Source of the DNA: an uncultured Lachnospiraceae bacterium
GTDB taxonomy: Bacteria; Bacillota; Clostridia; Lachnospirales; Lachnospiraceae
NCBI GenBank assembly: GCA_910578605.1
Contig: CAJTQG010000007.1
Location: 1-64,000 of the forward strand
Direction of reading: 5' to 3'
Length of the DNA stretch: 64,000 nt
Shown: piece after piece, positions 17,665 to 26,302 of the stretch
Position numbering within the stretch: the first letter of the stretch is position 1
How the letters are laid out: every line of letters begins with the position of its first letter
The notes under the pieces: generated by a model
What the model was told of the DNA's origin: nothing
Database searches by the model: none
The model's input: the letters and a program-made list of their open reading frames with translations, nothing else
Position numbers and translations under genes: made by a program

Positions 17665-17940
17665 CTAGCTATTGACTTCGTCCTTTAACTGCTTACCAGC
17701 CTTGAACTTAGGAGCCTTGGAAGCGGGAATATTCATTGTCTCACCTGTCTGTGGGTTTCTTCCTTCTCTTGCAGCTCTCTCAACTACCTCGAAAGTACCA
17801 AAACCTACTAACTGGATTTTCTCACCTTTCTTCAACTCTTCTGTAACTACATCAATAAATGCTTTTAATGCTTTTTCAGAATCCTTTTTTGATAATTCTG
17901 TCTTTTCAGCGATTGCTGCTACTAATTCAGCCTTGTTCAT
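17665..17940 (-). CDS. hup: HU-family DNA-binding protein
   Basis: A 91-residue histone-like protein that bends and compacts DNA non-specifically as a dimer. It has the family signature GFGTFEVVERAAREGRNPQT at the base of the DNA-binding arm and the usual N-terminal helical pair. It has its own consensus promoter and a hairpin behind it. It is the first gene of the sporulation/division operon order seen in many Clostridia. Confidence 0.96.
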   Translation of the reverse strand: MNKAELVAAIAEKTELSKKDSEKALKAFIDVVTEELKKGEKIQLVGFGTFEVVERAAREGRNPQTGETMNIPASKAPKFKAGKQLKDEVNS

Positions 17941-18036
17941 GGATTGACTCCTCCTCTGTTATATTATTTTCAATTCGCTCTTTCTTTCAAAGAAAGCTTT
18001 GTGGAATGGGCTTTTACGCTCAAACCTTCCTGTTTA

Positions 18037-18065
18037 TTTATAACTGTTTCCCGACCGTTTGTCAA
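18037..18065 (-). promoter_or_regulatory. Sigma-A promoter of hup
   Basis: Minus strand TTGACA (18060-18065), 17-nt spacer, TATAAA (18037-18042). The rest of the 17941-18336 gap holds the oppositely directed chemoreceptor promoter and a small AAAGAAAG/CTTTCTTT palindrome near 17980-17996. Confidence 0.8.
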
Positions 18066-18265
18066 GAAATTTTCATGAATTTATTAGGCTTTCTCACTAA
18101 AAAAGAACTTTTCTAGCACTTATTATTTATAAATATACGAAAATTATTACAGTTATCAGATATTTTTTGATTTTTTCAGCATTTATCTGCCAGCTTTACA
18201 TTTCACAATTTTCTGCTTTTATGCTTGTTTTTCAAGGTTTTTACAATATTTTAATCATATAATAA

Positions 18266-18294
18266 TTGTTTTCCTAGCCTCTGTATGCTAAAAT
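18266..18294 (+). promoter_or_regulatory. Sigma-A promoter of chemoreceptor gene
   Basis: TTGTTT (18266-18271), 17-nt spacer ending in TATGC, TAAAAT (18289-18294): an extended -10 promoter 43 nt before the start codon. Confidence 0.6.
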
Positions 18295-18336
18295 ATTGGC
18301 ATAATTTTTAAAAATTTTTTATATGGAGGACCTGTT

Positions 18337-19692
18337 ATGACCATCTCAAATGAATTAAAAACTCAAGTGCATGAACAAGTAAACCACGTAAAAAGCAAGC
18401 TTACTATTTATCATTATCTTCACATGCAATTTATACGTGTTGGTTTTATTGTAGGCATTTTAATGAGTATCTTAGGAATCTTTGCCATCTATGAAGGGAT
18501 TAAACTTGCCAAGTTAGATACCACTCACAAGCTTCCCTCTAGCACACGAATCGGCCTATCAATATGTATTATAGCCGCCTTTGTTATTATATGTATTGTA
18601 ATCATTGATTTGTTCCTTAGAAAGATTGTCGTCCAAACTCTCAAGCGAATCAATACCCCCATACATATTATGGATGACATTATGAGCAAAATTGCCGCCG
18701 GAACACTGGACAAAAAATCAAATTATACCTATAAAGATGAATTTAGCGACATGATGACAAACGCTGACAAGGCAACTGCTGAGCTGGCCTATTATGTTAA
18801 TAATATATCGGAAACCCTGCAGGAACTAAGCAATAAAAATATGAATGTTCAGGTGAACCAAGATTATATCGGAGATTTTTCAAAAATACAGTCATCTATG
18901 CTGAATATTATTGACAGCTTAAATACAACCTTGGGGGAAATCAAGGCAGCATTTTCCCAAGTGAGTGAGGGCGCAAACTCTCTAGCCTCCTCCTCCCAGG
19001 CTATTGCTGCTGGTGCTGAGCTCCAAGAAAGTCATATTCGCTCTCTCGTTGACAATATTAAACAGATTTCTGATTCCGTACACAACAATACCATTGCTGC
19101 ACAGAGCGTAGAAAGGCTTTCTCAGGATTCCATGAAACAAATGTTAGACAGTGAACATAAGATGGATGAATTATCCAGCGCTATGGATGTTATTCGCAAG
19201 GAATCCGATGAAATCGGAAATATTCTCACCCTGATTTCCGGTATTGCAGAGCAGACCAACCTGCTGGCTTTAAACGCTTCTATAGAAGCAGCCAGGGCAG
19301 GAGAACACGGAAAGGGCTTTGCCGTTGTGGCAGGAGAAATTGGAACGCTGGCAAGCTCCAGCGCCCAAGCAACCCAAGATATTGCTCAGCTGATTCACAG
19401 CAGCATGACAGCAGTAGATAACGGTGTTAGCCTATCCCAGGAAACTATTACCATGATTAAGGGCATGACCTCCACCAACGCCGAAATTTCCGACAGCATC
19501 ACAGCTATTACAAACCGCAGCAAAAAGCAAGATGAATACTTAAAAAATATGCTGGAATCTGCAGATGAAATATCCGCCGTTGTTGACCAAAACACTGCTG
19601 CTGCTCAGGAAAGCTCCGCCCTTTCAGAAGAATTATTAGAACAGACTGACAGTGTAATGTCTATGATTAACCAATATCAATTAAAAGACTAA
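18337..19692 (+). CDS. Methyl-accepting chemotaxis protein with minimal extracellular loop
   Basis: A 451-residue chemoreceptor. Two membrane segments (about 30-53 and 68-92) are separated by only about 15 residues, so no extracellular ligand domain is present; it must sense something in the cytoplasm or membrane or via a partner. A HAMP-like region follows, then the signalling coiled coil with the conserved tip IAEQTNLLALNASIEAARAG (about 305-325). GGAGG precedes the ATG. It is monocistronic, with a terminator behind it, and lies apart from the chemosensory operon. Confidence 0.9.
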   Translation: MTISNELKTQVHEQVNHVKSKLTIYHYLHMQFIRVGFIVGILMSILGIFAIYEGIKLAKLDTTHKLPSSTRIGLSICIIAAFVIICIVIIDLFLRKIVVQTLKRINTPIHIMDDIMSKIAAGTLDKKSNYTYKDEFSDMMTNADKATAELAYYVNNISETLQELSNKNMNVQVNQDYIGDFSKIQSSMLNIIDSLNTTLGEIKAAFSQVSEGANSLASSSQAIAAGAELQESHIRSLVDNIKQISDSVHNNTIAAQSVERLSQDSMKQMLDSEHKMDELSSAMDVIRKESDEIGNILTLISGIAEQTNLLALNASIEAARAGEHGKGFAVVAGEIGTLASSSAQATQDIAQLIHSSMTAVDNGVSLSQETITMIKGMTSTNAEISDSITAITNRSKKQDEYLKNMLESADEISAVVDQNTAAAQESSALSEELLEQTDSVMSMINQYQLKD

Positions 19693-19746
19693 ATCCTTCC
19701 CCATTCACAATAAGAACAATTTAAGAGTACAGAATACTTTCAGACA

Positions 19747-19790
19747 AAAAAGATGTTGTTTCCATTTATATTAATGAGACAACATCTTTT
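19747..19790. terminator. Bidirectional terminator
   Basis: AAAAGATGTTGT and ACAACATCTTTT form a 12-bp stem. It ends the chemoreceptor gene and also suits spoVT on the opposite strand. Confidence 0.8.
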
Positions 19791-19870
19791 CCTATTGATT
19801 TTATAGCCTATATGTTTAAAGCCTACACGAAAGTCCATATATTTCACAAAATTATATTTCTTATTCTTTC

Positions 19871-20422
19871 CTATCCTTCCATTTGACGTCCCAGAAATGT
19901 AGCAGCTACCCCTGCCAGCTTATTTTCCGTATCACTCATTTGATTCTTTGTATCTTTTCCCATAATCACTACACAGCCAATCACATCTCCCTCACATATA
20001 ATCGGATAAATTACTTGAGAAACAGACACATCCATCTCATCCTCTGGAGTAAGGGGCAGTGGATTGCGGTTATCCTTGCTGGTATTTAAAGTTCCCCTCT
20101 CAGACATTAAATCCTCCAAATGAGGGCTGATTGCCTTACCTATATAATCTTTTTTTAACCCCCCTGCTGTAGCTATAATTTGGTCCCTGTCGGTGATTGC
20201 CACCAAGTGCCCTGCAATATGAGCCAAACTCTCCGCATACTCCTTCGCAAAGCTGCTTAATTCACCGATAGGTGAATACTTTTTTAAAATAACTGTTCCG
20301 TCTGTATCTGTATATATTTCCAGGGGATCACCTTCCCGAATCCTAAGAGTTCTTCTGATTTCTTTTGGAACTACCACTCTTCCTAAATCGTCTATTCGAC
20401 GTACAATTCCTGTTGCTTTCAT
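19871..20422 (-). CDS. spoVT: Stage V sporulation protein T
   Basis: A 183-residue transcription regulator: N-terminal AbrB-type swapped-hairpin DNA-binding domain (MKATGIVRRIDDLGRVVVPK) and C-terminal GAF-like domain (about 60-183). SpoVT tunes sigma-G-dependent genes late in forespore development and affects germination. Length and sequence match the family closely. GGAGG lies 10 nt before the ATG and a sigma-G-like promoter is upstream. Confidence 0.94.
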   Translation of the reverse strand: MKATGIVRRIDDLGRVVVPKEIRRTLRIREGDPLEIYTDTDGTVILKKYSPIGELSSFAKEYAESLAHIAGHLVAITDRDQIIATAGGLKKDYIGKAISPHLEDLMSERGTLNTSKDNRNPLPLTPEDEMDVSVSQVIYPIICEGDVIGCVVIMGKDTKNQMSDTENKLAGVAATFLGRQMEG

Positions 20423-20465
20423 TTAAAAAATTCCTCCATTTACAAATTCTAGTTTAATATAAACC

Positions 20466-20494
20466 TAGTATCTGTAAAGGGAGAAATTTTATAC
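20466..20494 (-). promoter_or_regulatory. Candidate sigma-G promoter of spoVT
   Basis: Minus strand GTATA (20490-20494), 17-nt spacer, GATACTA (20466-20472). The -10 differs by one base from the sigma-G/F element CATACTA and the -35 fits GNATA. Confidence 0.5.
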
Positions 20495-20565
20495 CTTATT
20501 TATCATTCAAAAAATGATAGTTTTTATCAAACAATTCAAACTTATTCTGAATCGTTTTATTTCAA

Positions 20566-20871
20566 TTATTGTATATTTCCTTCCTTACAAATGTACTCAT
20601 ACAATGCCTTTGGCATTTTAAATTCTAACGGTGTCTGCCTGGAATTTCCAATCGCAACATACGTCCCATCTTCGCTAATACCAAGCATAGCTCTTCCATT
20701 ATGGAAATCTACCCATATCTCTGCATGCTCCCCCTGGGGTACATTTGCTATTTCCCATGAAATAGAGCACTGTGATACAATATTGGCTATTATTTTCTCA
20801 TCTTTAATTTCTATTGTATCCTTTCCCTCCTGAGATATACTAATTTTCTCTGGCTTAGGATATTCAAACAT
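20566..20871 (-). CDS. Small protein of unknown function next to peptidase fragment
   Basis: A 101-residue soluble protein beginning MFEYPKPEKISIS. The ATG at 20871 is chosen because GGGGAGGG lies 7 nt before it; a TTG 25 codons upstream would overlap another reading frame. I do not recognise the family. It starts 20 nt after the stop of a C-terminal peptidase fragment in the same orientation, the arrangement of an immunity gene behind a toxin tip. That role is an inference from position. Confidence 0.6.
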   Translation of the reverse strand: MFEYPKPEKISISQEGKDTIEIKDEKIIANIVSQCSISWEIANVPQGEHAEIWVDFHNGRAMLGISEDGTYVAIGNSRQTPLEFKMPKALYEYICKEGNIQ

Positions 20872-20891
20872 GCCTGTTCCCTCCCCGCCTT

Positions 20892-21077
20892 TTACTCTTT
20901 CACTATCAGCTTCTTTATTTTTTTCGATGCCATAAACACCACCCAATGATTCTTATATGTGGGATGGGATGCTAAACCTACAATAACAGGACACTTTACA
21001 TCTATTTTATTTTTAATCTTAGATAATACTTTCTTCGGATCATCTGATCTCAAATAATTTTTTATCCATGAACAGTA
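20892..21077 (-). pseudogene. C-terminal fragment of a papain-fold/C39-like peptidase
   Basis: An open frame of 61 codons without a start, beginning right after an in-frame TAA and reading YCSWIKNYLR..., with PVIVGLASHP and KNHWVVF. The His in NHWVV and its setting match the catalytic-histidine strand of papain-like or C39-like cysteine peptidases, which often form C-terminal toxin domains. The catalytic Cys half is missing. It looks like the surviving tip of a larger gene whose 5' part was deleted. Confidence 0.55.
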
Positions 21078-21150
21078 TTAAATTTACAATTATATTTCAT
21101 ATTTTCAATTATAAATTTTACTGACATAGTATACATAACAAACAAATAAA

Positions 21151-21178
21151 AGCTACAAAGAATTTTATCTTTGTAGCT
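21151..21178 (-). other. Terminator hairpin, possible cyclic-di-GMP riboswitch remnant
   Basis: AGCTACAAAG/CTTTGTAGCT stem followed on the minus strand by TTTTA, preceded by GATGATTCAGCTAC, which resembles GATAGTTCGGCTGC at the 3' end of the intact GEMM-I riboswitches. The 5' aptamer motifs (GGGCAAACC, ACGCAAAGC) are absent, so no functional riboswitch is present. The gap 20872-21413 holds only this, the peptidase fragment and the operon terminator. Confidence 0.4.
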
Positions 21179-21315
21179 GAATCATCTTGGAATATTATCA
21201 TTATTGATTATATATGTCAACCGCCCTATATCGACATTTTTTTCTAGTTACAATTCTATAAAATTTCCTCTTACTTTTTATTCATTCAATCACCTGATAC
21301 AATTTATTTAAATAC

Positions 21316-21357
21316 ACAAAAACAAATCCCCCTGTCTGTCACACCAAACAAGGGGAT
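21316..21357 (-). terminator. Terminator of the chemosensory operon
   Basis: ATCCCC and GGGGAT arms with an interrupted T run on the minus strand, 57 nt after the Hpt gene. Confidence 0.6.
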
Positions 21358-21413
21358 AAAATACATATTAAACTATTTTTTATTCCGTTATAAATCACCG
21401 CTGCATAGTTACT

Positions 21414-21767
21414 TTATTCCATATACTTTTTAATGCACTGAATAATCTCCTTCTGTACAGGCAGTACCTCCTCAAGAATTGGCTTTGCTTTCTCCGGCTC
21501 TCCAGCCCGCAGTAAGTTTACAATCTCAGTGTAAGCCTTATAAATAGGTGTAATGGAAAGATTTCCCGCTGTTCCCTTAATAGCATGTGCCTTTTCAATC
21601 TCCTGTGCATAATCATTCATATCGAAATCGGGGGATACGCTATGGGTGTCAATTGCCTTCACAAAGGAACCAAGAAGTCTTTTATACAAGTTCTCATTTC
21701 CGCCAAGACGTTTCAAACCATCATCAATATCCACACCTAACGTTTTTAACTCTTCAAACAAAGTCAT
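21414..21767 (-). CDS. Histidine phosphotransfer (Hpt) domain protein
   Basis: A 117-residue single-domain Hpt protein. The phosphorylatable His is in the motif HAIKGTAGNLS at residue 61, with the four-helix-bundle pattern around it. Hpt proteins shuttle phosphoryl groups between kinase receiver domains and separate response regulators. It is the last gene of the chemosensory operon, 19 nt after the chemoreceptor, so it probably links this array's kinases to receivers such as the HD-GYP protein or CheY here. Confidence 0.88.
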   Translation of the reverse strand: MTLFEELKTLGVDIDDGLKRLGGNENLYKRLLGSFVKAIDTHSVSPDFDMNDYAQEIEKAHAIKGTAGNLSITPIYKAYTEIVNLLRAGEPEKAKPILEEVLPVQKEIIQCIKKYME

Positions 21768-21786
21768 ATATGGGCACCTCCCTTAT

Positions 21787-23136
21787 TTAATATTTTCCAA
21801 AATCATCTCCCAATGAAATCACTGGTTCGCTTGAACCGGATGCAGAAGATGGAGAATAGGATGATGTATTATGGTATGTGGAACCGCCATTGCTTGTTCC
21901 CAAATTGTAAATGGAGAGCATCTCTCTCATTCTAGAAGCCTGGTTGGACAGTTCTTCGCTGGCTGCCGCACATTGTTCGCTTGTAGCAGAATTGCTCTGA
22001 ACTACTTGTGAAACTTGTGCAATGGCCTGCTCAATCTGTGATACTGCGGTTGCCTGATAATTAGAGGATTCCGCAATGCCATTGATAATTACTTCACTCT
22101 CCTGTACTCTGTTTGTAATGGCTTCTAAAGCATGTGCTGTATTATCTACAATCTTAGAACCAGAACCAACCTTTTCAATAGAATCCTCAATCAATTCTGT
22201 TGTCTCTGCTGCTGCAGATGCACTTCTAGCTGCAAGGCTTCTAACCTCCTCTGCCACTACGGCAAAGCCTTTTCCTGCCTCACCTGCTCTGGCAGCCTCA
22301 ACTGCTGCATTTAAAGCAAGAATATTTGTCTGGAATGCAATATCATCAATTACTTTAATAATCTTTGAAATACTGTCAGATGACTTGTTGATATCCTGCA
22401 TAGCCTTCATCATATCCTGCATCTGCTGATTTCCCATCTTTACGTCATCAATTACTTTAACTACAAGGTTTGCAGCAGAATTTGCCTGCTCTGCATTCTG
22501 TTTTGTCTTCTCTGCAATCTCGTCGATAGATGCGGTAATCTCCTGAATAGCGCTTGCCTGCTCAGTAGAGCCCTGAGCCAAAGCCTGGCTGGCACTTGCC
22601 ACCTGTGAAGAGCTGATTGTAACTTGTGAACCTGCATCACTGATATTTGTCAGCGCATTTAAGTTGTCATCCACTAATTTCTTTAAGGAATTGCCCAACA
22701 CATCATCTGCAGACTTTGGAACTACTGTGATAGTCAGATTACCGTTTGACACCTCTTCCGCAATCTTTGCCTGATACTTAATGTTGTCAATTACCTTGTT
22801 GTACTCATCTACCAAATCACCAAACTCATCATTATTATACTTTACCAAGTCAATGTCTACCTGACCCATAGCAATGCGCTTTGCAGCATCTGATAACTGA
22901 ATAACAGCCCTCTCAATTGCCTTGATTAAAAGCACTGCCATCACAATTGTAATGACAGAGCACACTACCATCAATACAATTGTAAAAATAGTTGAATTTA
23001 CTAAATATCTTTCTTGATCTTCTGCCTTCAGTGCGCCTTTTGTTGTGGAATTGCCAAGCAGCACATTGATAATCATCAGTAAAATAGGAACCGCAAATCC
23101 TATAATCATCTTCGTTTTCATCTTCATGTCTCTCAT
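21787..23136 (-). CDS. Methyl-accepting chemotaxis protein without extracellular sensor domain
   Basis: A 449-residue chemoreceptor with two membrane segments (about 8-28 and 48-70) and only about 20 residues between them. HAMP domain follows, then the cytoplasmic signalling hairpin with tip AFQTNILALNAAVEAARAG. The C-terminus is a Ser/Gly-rich linker ending in DDFGKY, unlike a canonical receptor-tethering pentapeptide. It is co-transcribed with cheW and the Hpt gene, so it is the dedicated receptor of this array and likely senses an internal signal. Confidence 0.93.
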   Translation of the reverse strand: MRDMKMKTKMIIGFAVPILLMIINVLLGNSTTKGALKAEDQERYLVNSTIFTIVLMVVCSVITIVMAVLLIKAIERAVIQLSDAAKRIAMGQVDIDLVKYNNDEFGDLVDEYNKVIDNIKYQAKIAEEVSNGNLTITVVPKSADDVLGNSLKKLVDDNLNALTNISDAGSQVTISSSQVASASQALAQGSTEQASAIQEITASIDEIAEKTKQNAEQANSAANLVVKVIDDVKMGNQQMQDMMKAMQDINKSSDSISKIIKVIDDIAFQTNILALNAAVEAARAGEAGKGFAVVAEEVRSLAARSASAAAETTELIEDSIEKVGSGSKIVDNTAHALEAITNRVQESEVIINGIAESSNYQATAVSQIEQAIAQVSQVVQSNSATSEQCAAASEELSNQASRMREMLSIYNLGTSNGGSTYHNTSSYSPSSASGSSEPVISLGDDFGKY

Positions 23137-23148
23137 AAATCATACCTC

Positions 23149-23694
23149 TCATTCTTCTATATTACTATCACCTTTCTGCTCCATTGCAGCAAGCTCCTCG
23201 TCATTTAACAACTTATCTGGATCTAACAGCAATTTTACAGAATCACCAACCTTGCCAATACCATATACATATTTGTTCTGCTGCGATTTTTCACCACGTT
23301 TCATAGTAGGAGGCGGCAAAATATCTTCTTCCTGAATCTCAATTACCTCTGCAATTTTTTCCACAATCAGTCCTACAACTGTAGATTTTACATCAATAAC
23401 AATAATACAGGTTCTGTCATTATACTCAAATGGCTCCTGTTTAAAACGCAGACACACATCAATTACAGGAATAACCTTACCTCTCAGATTAATCAAGCCT
23501 TTCATGTAGTCTTCAGTATCAGGAATAGCTGTAATTGCTTGATATTGAATAATCTCACTTACATATTCAATTTTTAACCCAAAATATTCATCTCCTGATT
23601 TGAATGTCATGTACTTCTCTTTTTGCACATCCTGCTCACCTGAAGATTCCATTTCGTCGTCTGTCTGCTGTAATAATTCGATTGTTTCCTCCAT
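23149..23694 (-). CDS. cheW: CheW-like coupling protein
   Basis: A 181-residue protein: acidic N-terminal extension of about 25 residues, then the CheW SH3-like double barrel (KYMTFKSGDEYFGLKIEYV, GLINLRGKVIPVIDV). CheW links chemoreceptors to CheA. A C-terminal tail of about 20 acidic residues follows. It lies between cheA and the receptor gene. Confidence 0.93.
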   Translation of the reverse strand: MEETIELLQQTDDEMESSGEQDVQKEKYMTFKSGDEYFGLKIEYVSEIIQYQAITAIPDTEDYMKGLINLRGKVIPVIDVCLRFKQEPFEYNDRTCIIVIDVKSTVVGLIVEKIAEVIEIQEEDILPPPTMKRGEKSQQNKYVYGIGKVGDSVKLLLDPDKLLNDEELAAMEQKGDSNIEE

Positions 23695-23720
23695 ACGCTA
23701 TACCGTTCCTTTCTATCTGT

Positions 23721-25859
23721 TTAATCAATTAATCCAGCGGCATCTAATATTAAGGCAATACTGCCATCCCCAAGCTGTGTACATCCTGATAAGCCTTTTA
23801 CCTTCTTCACATAAGAAGGAATCGGTTTTACAACAATCTCCTGCTCTCCAATCAGTCTGTCAACAAAAAGACAAATCTTCTTGTCTTCCACTTCCAGAAT
23901 CAGCATAATACCATCCTCCACTGATTCCTTATAATCATTCAGACCATACCATTGGCCCAATCTAAGTACAGGGAAACATTCTCCGCGGATCATAATATAT
24001 TCATCTCCGTTTGGCTCATGAATCATCATATCTTCCTTCACGCTGATAAAGGACTGAATCACACCTGTTTCCAATACAAAGGAGGAATTTCCTGTCTCCA
24101 TCACAATACCATCAATAATTGCCAGCGTTAAAGGAATCTTTAAGTTCATTATGCTGCCGCAACCCGGGGTACTCTCAATGTCCAGCATACCGCCGATTGC
24201 CTGAATATTCTGGACAACTACGTCCATTCCTACGCCTCTTCCTGAATACTCTGTAATCTGTTCATTCGTAGAAAATCCAGGTAAGGTAATAAATTGATAT
24301 ACTTCCTTGTCTGTGTAAGCAGATTCCGGTTTGCTCTCATCCAATATTCCCTGCTTCTTTGCCTTGGCAAGAATCTTCTCCCTGTCAAGTCCTGTTCCGT
24401 TATCCTCCACACTAATCCAAACCTTGCCTGCCTCAGTTCTAGCAGAGAGAACCACCTTACCTTTTTCTCTCTTGCCGCTAGCAGCACGCTCTTCATTTGT
24501 TTCAATACCATGATCAACAGCATTACGAACCAAATGCATAAGCGGATCGGAAATATGTTCAATAATATTCTTATCCACCTCTGTCTGTTCCCCAACCATC
24601 TCAAATTCAATGTCCTTGCCCAATTTTCTGGACACATCAAAAACAATACGGTTCATTTTCTGGAACGTATTTGTCAAAGGAACCATTCTCATGGACATAA
24701 TAACATTTTGTAAGTCAGTGGATATTTTTGATAACTGAGCAGCCGCTTTGTTAAAGCTGTTTAAGTTCAGTCCCGGAACCTTTAAATCCGGATTCTGCAG
24801 AACAACCGACTCAGCGATAACCAATTCTCCAATTAAATCCATTAACTGATCCATTTTTGTGACATTCACGCTGATAAAGGAAGCTTTTTCTGCCTTTGGC
24901 TTATCTCTTGCCAGCTTTTTCTGCTTACCTGGCTCTTTGGATTTAATCACAAAATCACCAGGGGCTATTTTCTTTTCGCCTGCTTCCTTGTTCTCTTTAT
25001 TGTCCTGATCAGAGGCCTCACTGGCTTTTTCCTCTGTCTCTACATTACTTGCTGCTGCTGGAGCATCCTCATTTTCTCCATTGAAATCAAAGCCCTGAAG
25101 GAACTCCTCCGCCTTACACTCATAAACATCTACCTTATCAATTACATAGCTTTCTCCAATTATCTTGCGTACCTCTTCCTCATTGCACTGTGCCTGCAAA
25201 AGAATCTTAAAGCCCTCATCCACAATTACCTGTGCATTTGACTCATCCGAAATAATATCCTCGGGATAGTACAATAAATCCTCCGCAATCTCCTTTAATG
25301 CATACACCACTTTATAGGCATGCACGTTAGCCATTTCCGTCTCTGGGAAAAAGCTGATATAAATTTTATAAAAGCGGCTGGCGCTGGTGGCAACAGGCGC
25401 AATATAAAATTGCTTCGGCTCCTCATGCACATTCTCCGGCTGCTCTTCACCACCCTTAATCTTATCTAGAAACTTATCCAGACCTTTAATCAATTTTTTC
25501 GGGTCACCGTCTACCGGATCGCCGTTGCGAATCTTCTCCATCTCATTTGATATAAAATCCTCTACCTCCAACACATGCTCCACCAATTCCATATGCGGCA
25601 CATTATCAGGTTGGGATTCCCTCAAAAAATAAAAGACATCTTCCAGCTTATGGGATATAGCCGTTATGTTATCGAACATCATAATACCTGATGAACCTTT
25701 AATTGTGTGCATTGTTCTAAAGATTTCATTGATGCTGTCTTCGTCAAAGCAGTCAGCATCCTTCTGCTCCAAAACCATTTCCTGAAGCTGTTCAAGTAAT
25801 TGCTCGTTCTCAAACAAATATATATCTAGCATGTCTTCTGTATTAAATCCTTCAGCCAT
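23721..25859 (-). CDS. cheA: Chemotaxis histidine kinase CheA
   Basis: A 712-residue CheA with all five modules: P1 Hpt with phospho-His51 in MHTIKGSSG; a P2-like docking domain (about 150-250); acidic linker; P3 dimerisation (about 325-390); P4 ATPase with HLVRNAVDHGIE and GRGVGMDVV; P5 CheW-like end. It autophosphorylates in response to receptors and passes phosphate to CheY-like and CheB receivers. Strong SD (AAAGGAG). In the operon it lies between a CheY-like gene and cheW. Confidence 0.95.
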   Translation of the reverse strand: MAEGFNTEDMLDIYLFENEQLLEQLQEMVLEQKDADCFDEDSINEIFRTMHTIKGSSGIMMFDNITAISHKLEDVFYFLRESQPDNVPHMELVEHVLEVEDFISNEMEKIRNGDPVDGDPKKLIKGLDKFLDKIKGGEEQPENVHEEPKQFYIAPVATSASRFYKIYISFFPETEMANVHAYKVVYALKEIAEDLLYYPEDIISDESNAQVIVDEGFKILLQAQCNEEEVRKIIGESYVIDKVDVYECKAEEFLQGFDFNGENEDAPAAASNVETEEKASEASDQDNKENKEAGEKKIAPGDFVIKSKEPGKQKKLARDKPKAEKASFISVNVTKMDQLMDLIGELVIAESVVLQNPDLKVPGLNLNSFNKAAAQLSKISTDLQNVIMSMRMVPLTNTFQKMNRIVFDVSRKLGKDIEFEMVGEQTEVDKNIIEHISDPLMHLVRNAVDHGIETNEERAASGKREKGKVVLSARTEAGKVWISVEDNGTGLDREKILAKAKKQGILDESKPESAYTDKEVYQFITLPGFSTNEQITEYSGRGVGMDVVVQNIQAIGGMLDIESTPGCGSIMNLKIPLTLAIIDGIVMETGNSSFVLETGVIQSFISVKEDMMIHEPNGDEYIMIRGECFPVLRLGQWYGLNDYKESVEDGIMLILEVEDKKICLFVDRLIGEQEIVVKPIPSYVKKVKGLSGCTQLGDGSIALILDAAGLID

Positions 25860-25895
25860 ATCATTCTCCTTTCCTGCATATTGTTCAATCTTTTG

Positions 25896-26288
25896 TTATA
25901 TCAATTGCAGTTTCTTCAATGCTTGCTCAAACTTATCCTGGTCAATCGGTTTGCCGGAATAAATAGTACATCCCAGCTCAAATGCCATCTTCACATTTTT
26001 TTCCTCATTGAGAGCAGTTGTCATAATTACCTTTACTGCCTTATCCTCAGGAATATTTCTATCCTTTTCTAAGTTGCGGATACCTACCAGTGCCTGATAT
26101 CCATCCATGACCGGCATCATAATATCAAGACATACCAGGTCGTAAGGTTCTTCATCTTCCAAAGCCATCATAAATGCGTCCACTGCTTCCATTCCGTCCA
26201 CAGTAACATCACATTCGCCATACTTTGACAAGAAATTTACCATAAATTTTCTTGTTGCAAAATCATCTTCTGCTAATAGAATCTTCAT
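25896..26288 (-). CDS. cheY: CheY-like single-domain response regulator
   Basis: A 130-residue receiver domain with acidic pocket EDD near residues 7-9, phosphoacceptor Asp55 in LVCLDIMMP, TT near residue 90 and Lys near residue 112. No output domain. By position it is the CheY partner of the adjacent CheA, though it could feed a process other than flagellar rotation. Gap to cheB is 14 nt. Confidence 0.88.
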   Translation of the reverse strand: MKILLAEDDFATRKFMVNFLSKYGECDVTVDGMEAVDAFMMALEDEEPYDLVCLDIMMPVMDGYQALVGIRNLEKDRNIPEDKAVKVIMTTALNEEKNVKMAFELGCTIYSGKPIDQDKFEQALKKLQLI

Positions 26289-26302
26289 ACATTTGATCTC
26301 CT

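Noticed and set aside
21151..21250. Fourth functional cyclic-di-GMP riboswitch
   Set aside because: Only the terminator-like 3' end is similar; GGGCAAACC and ACGCAAAGC are absent.
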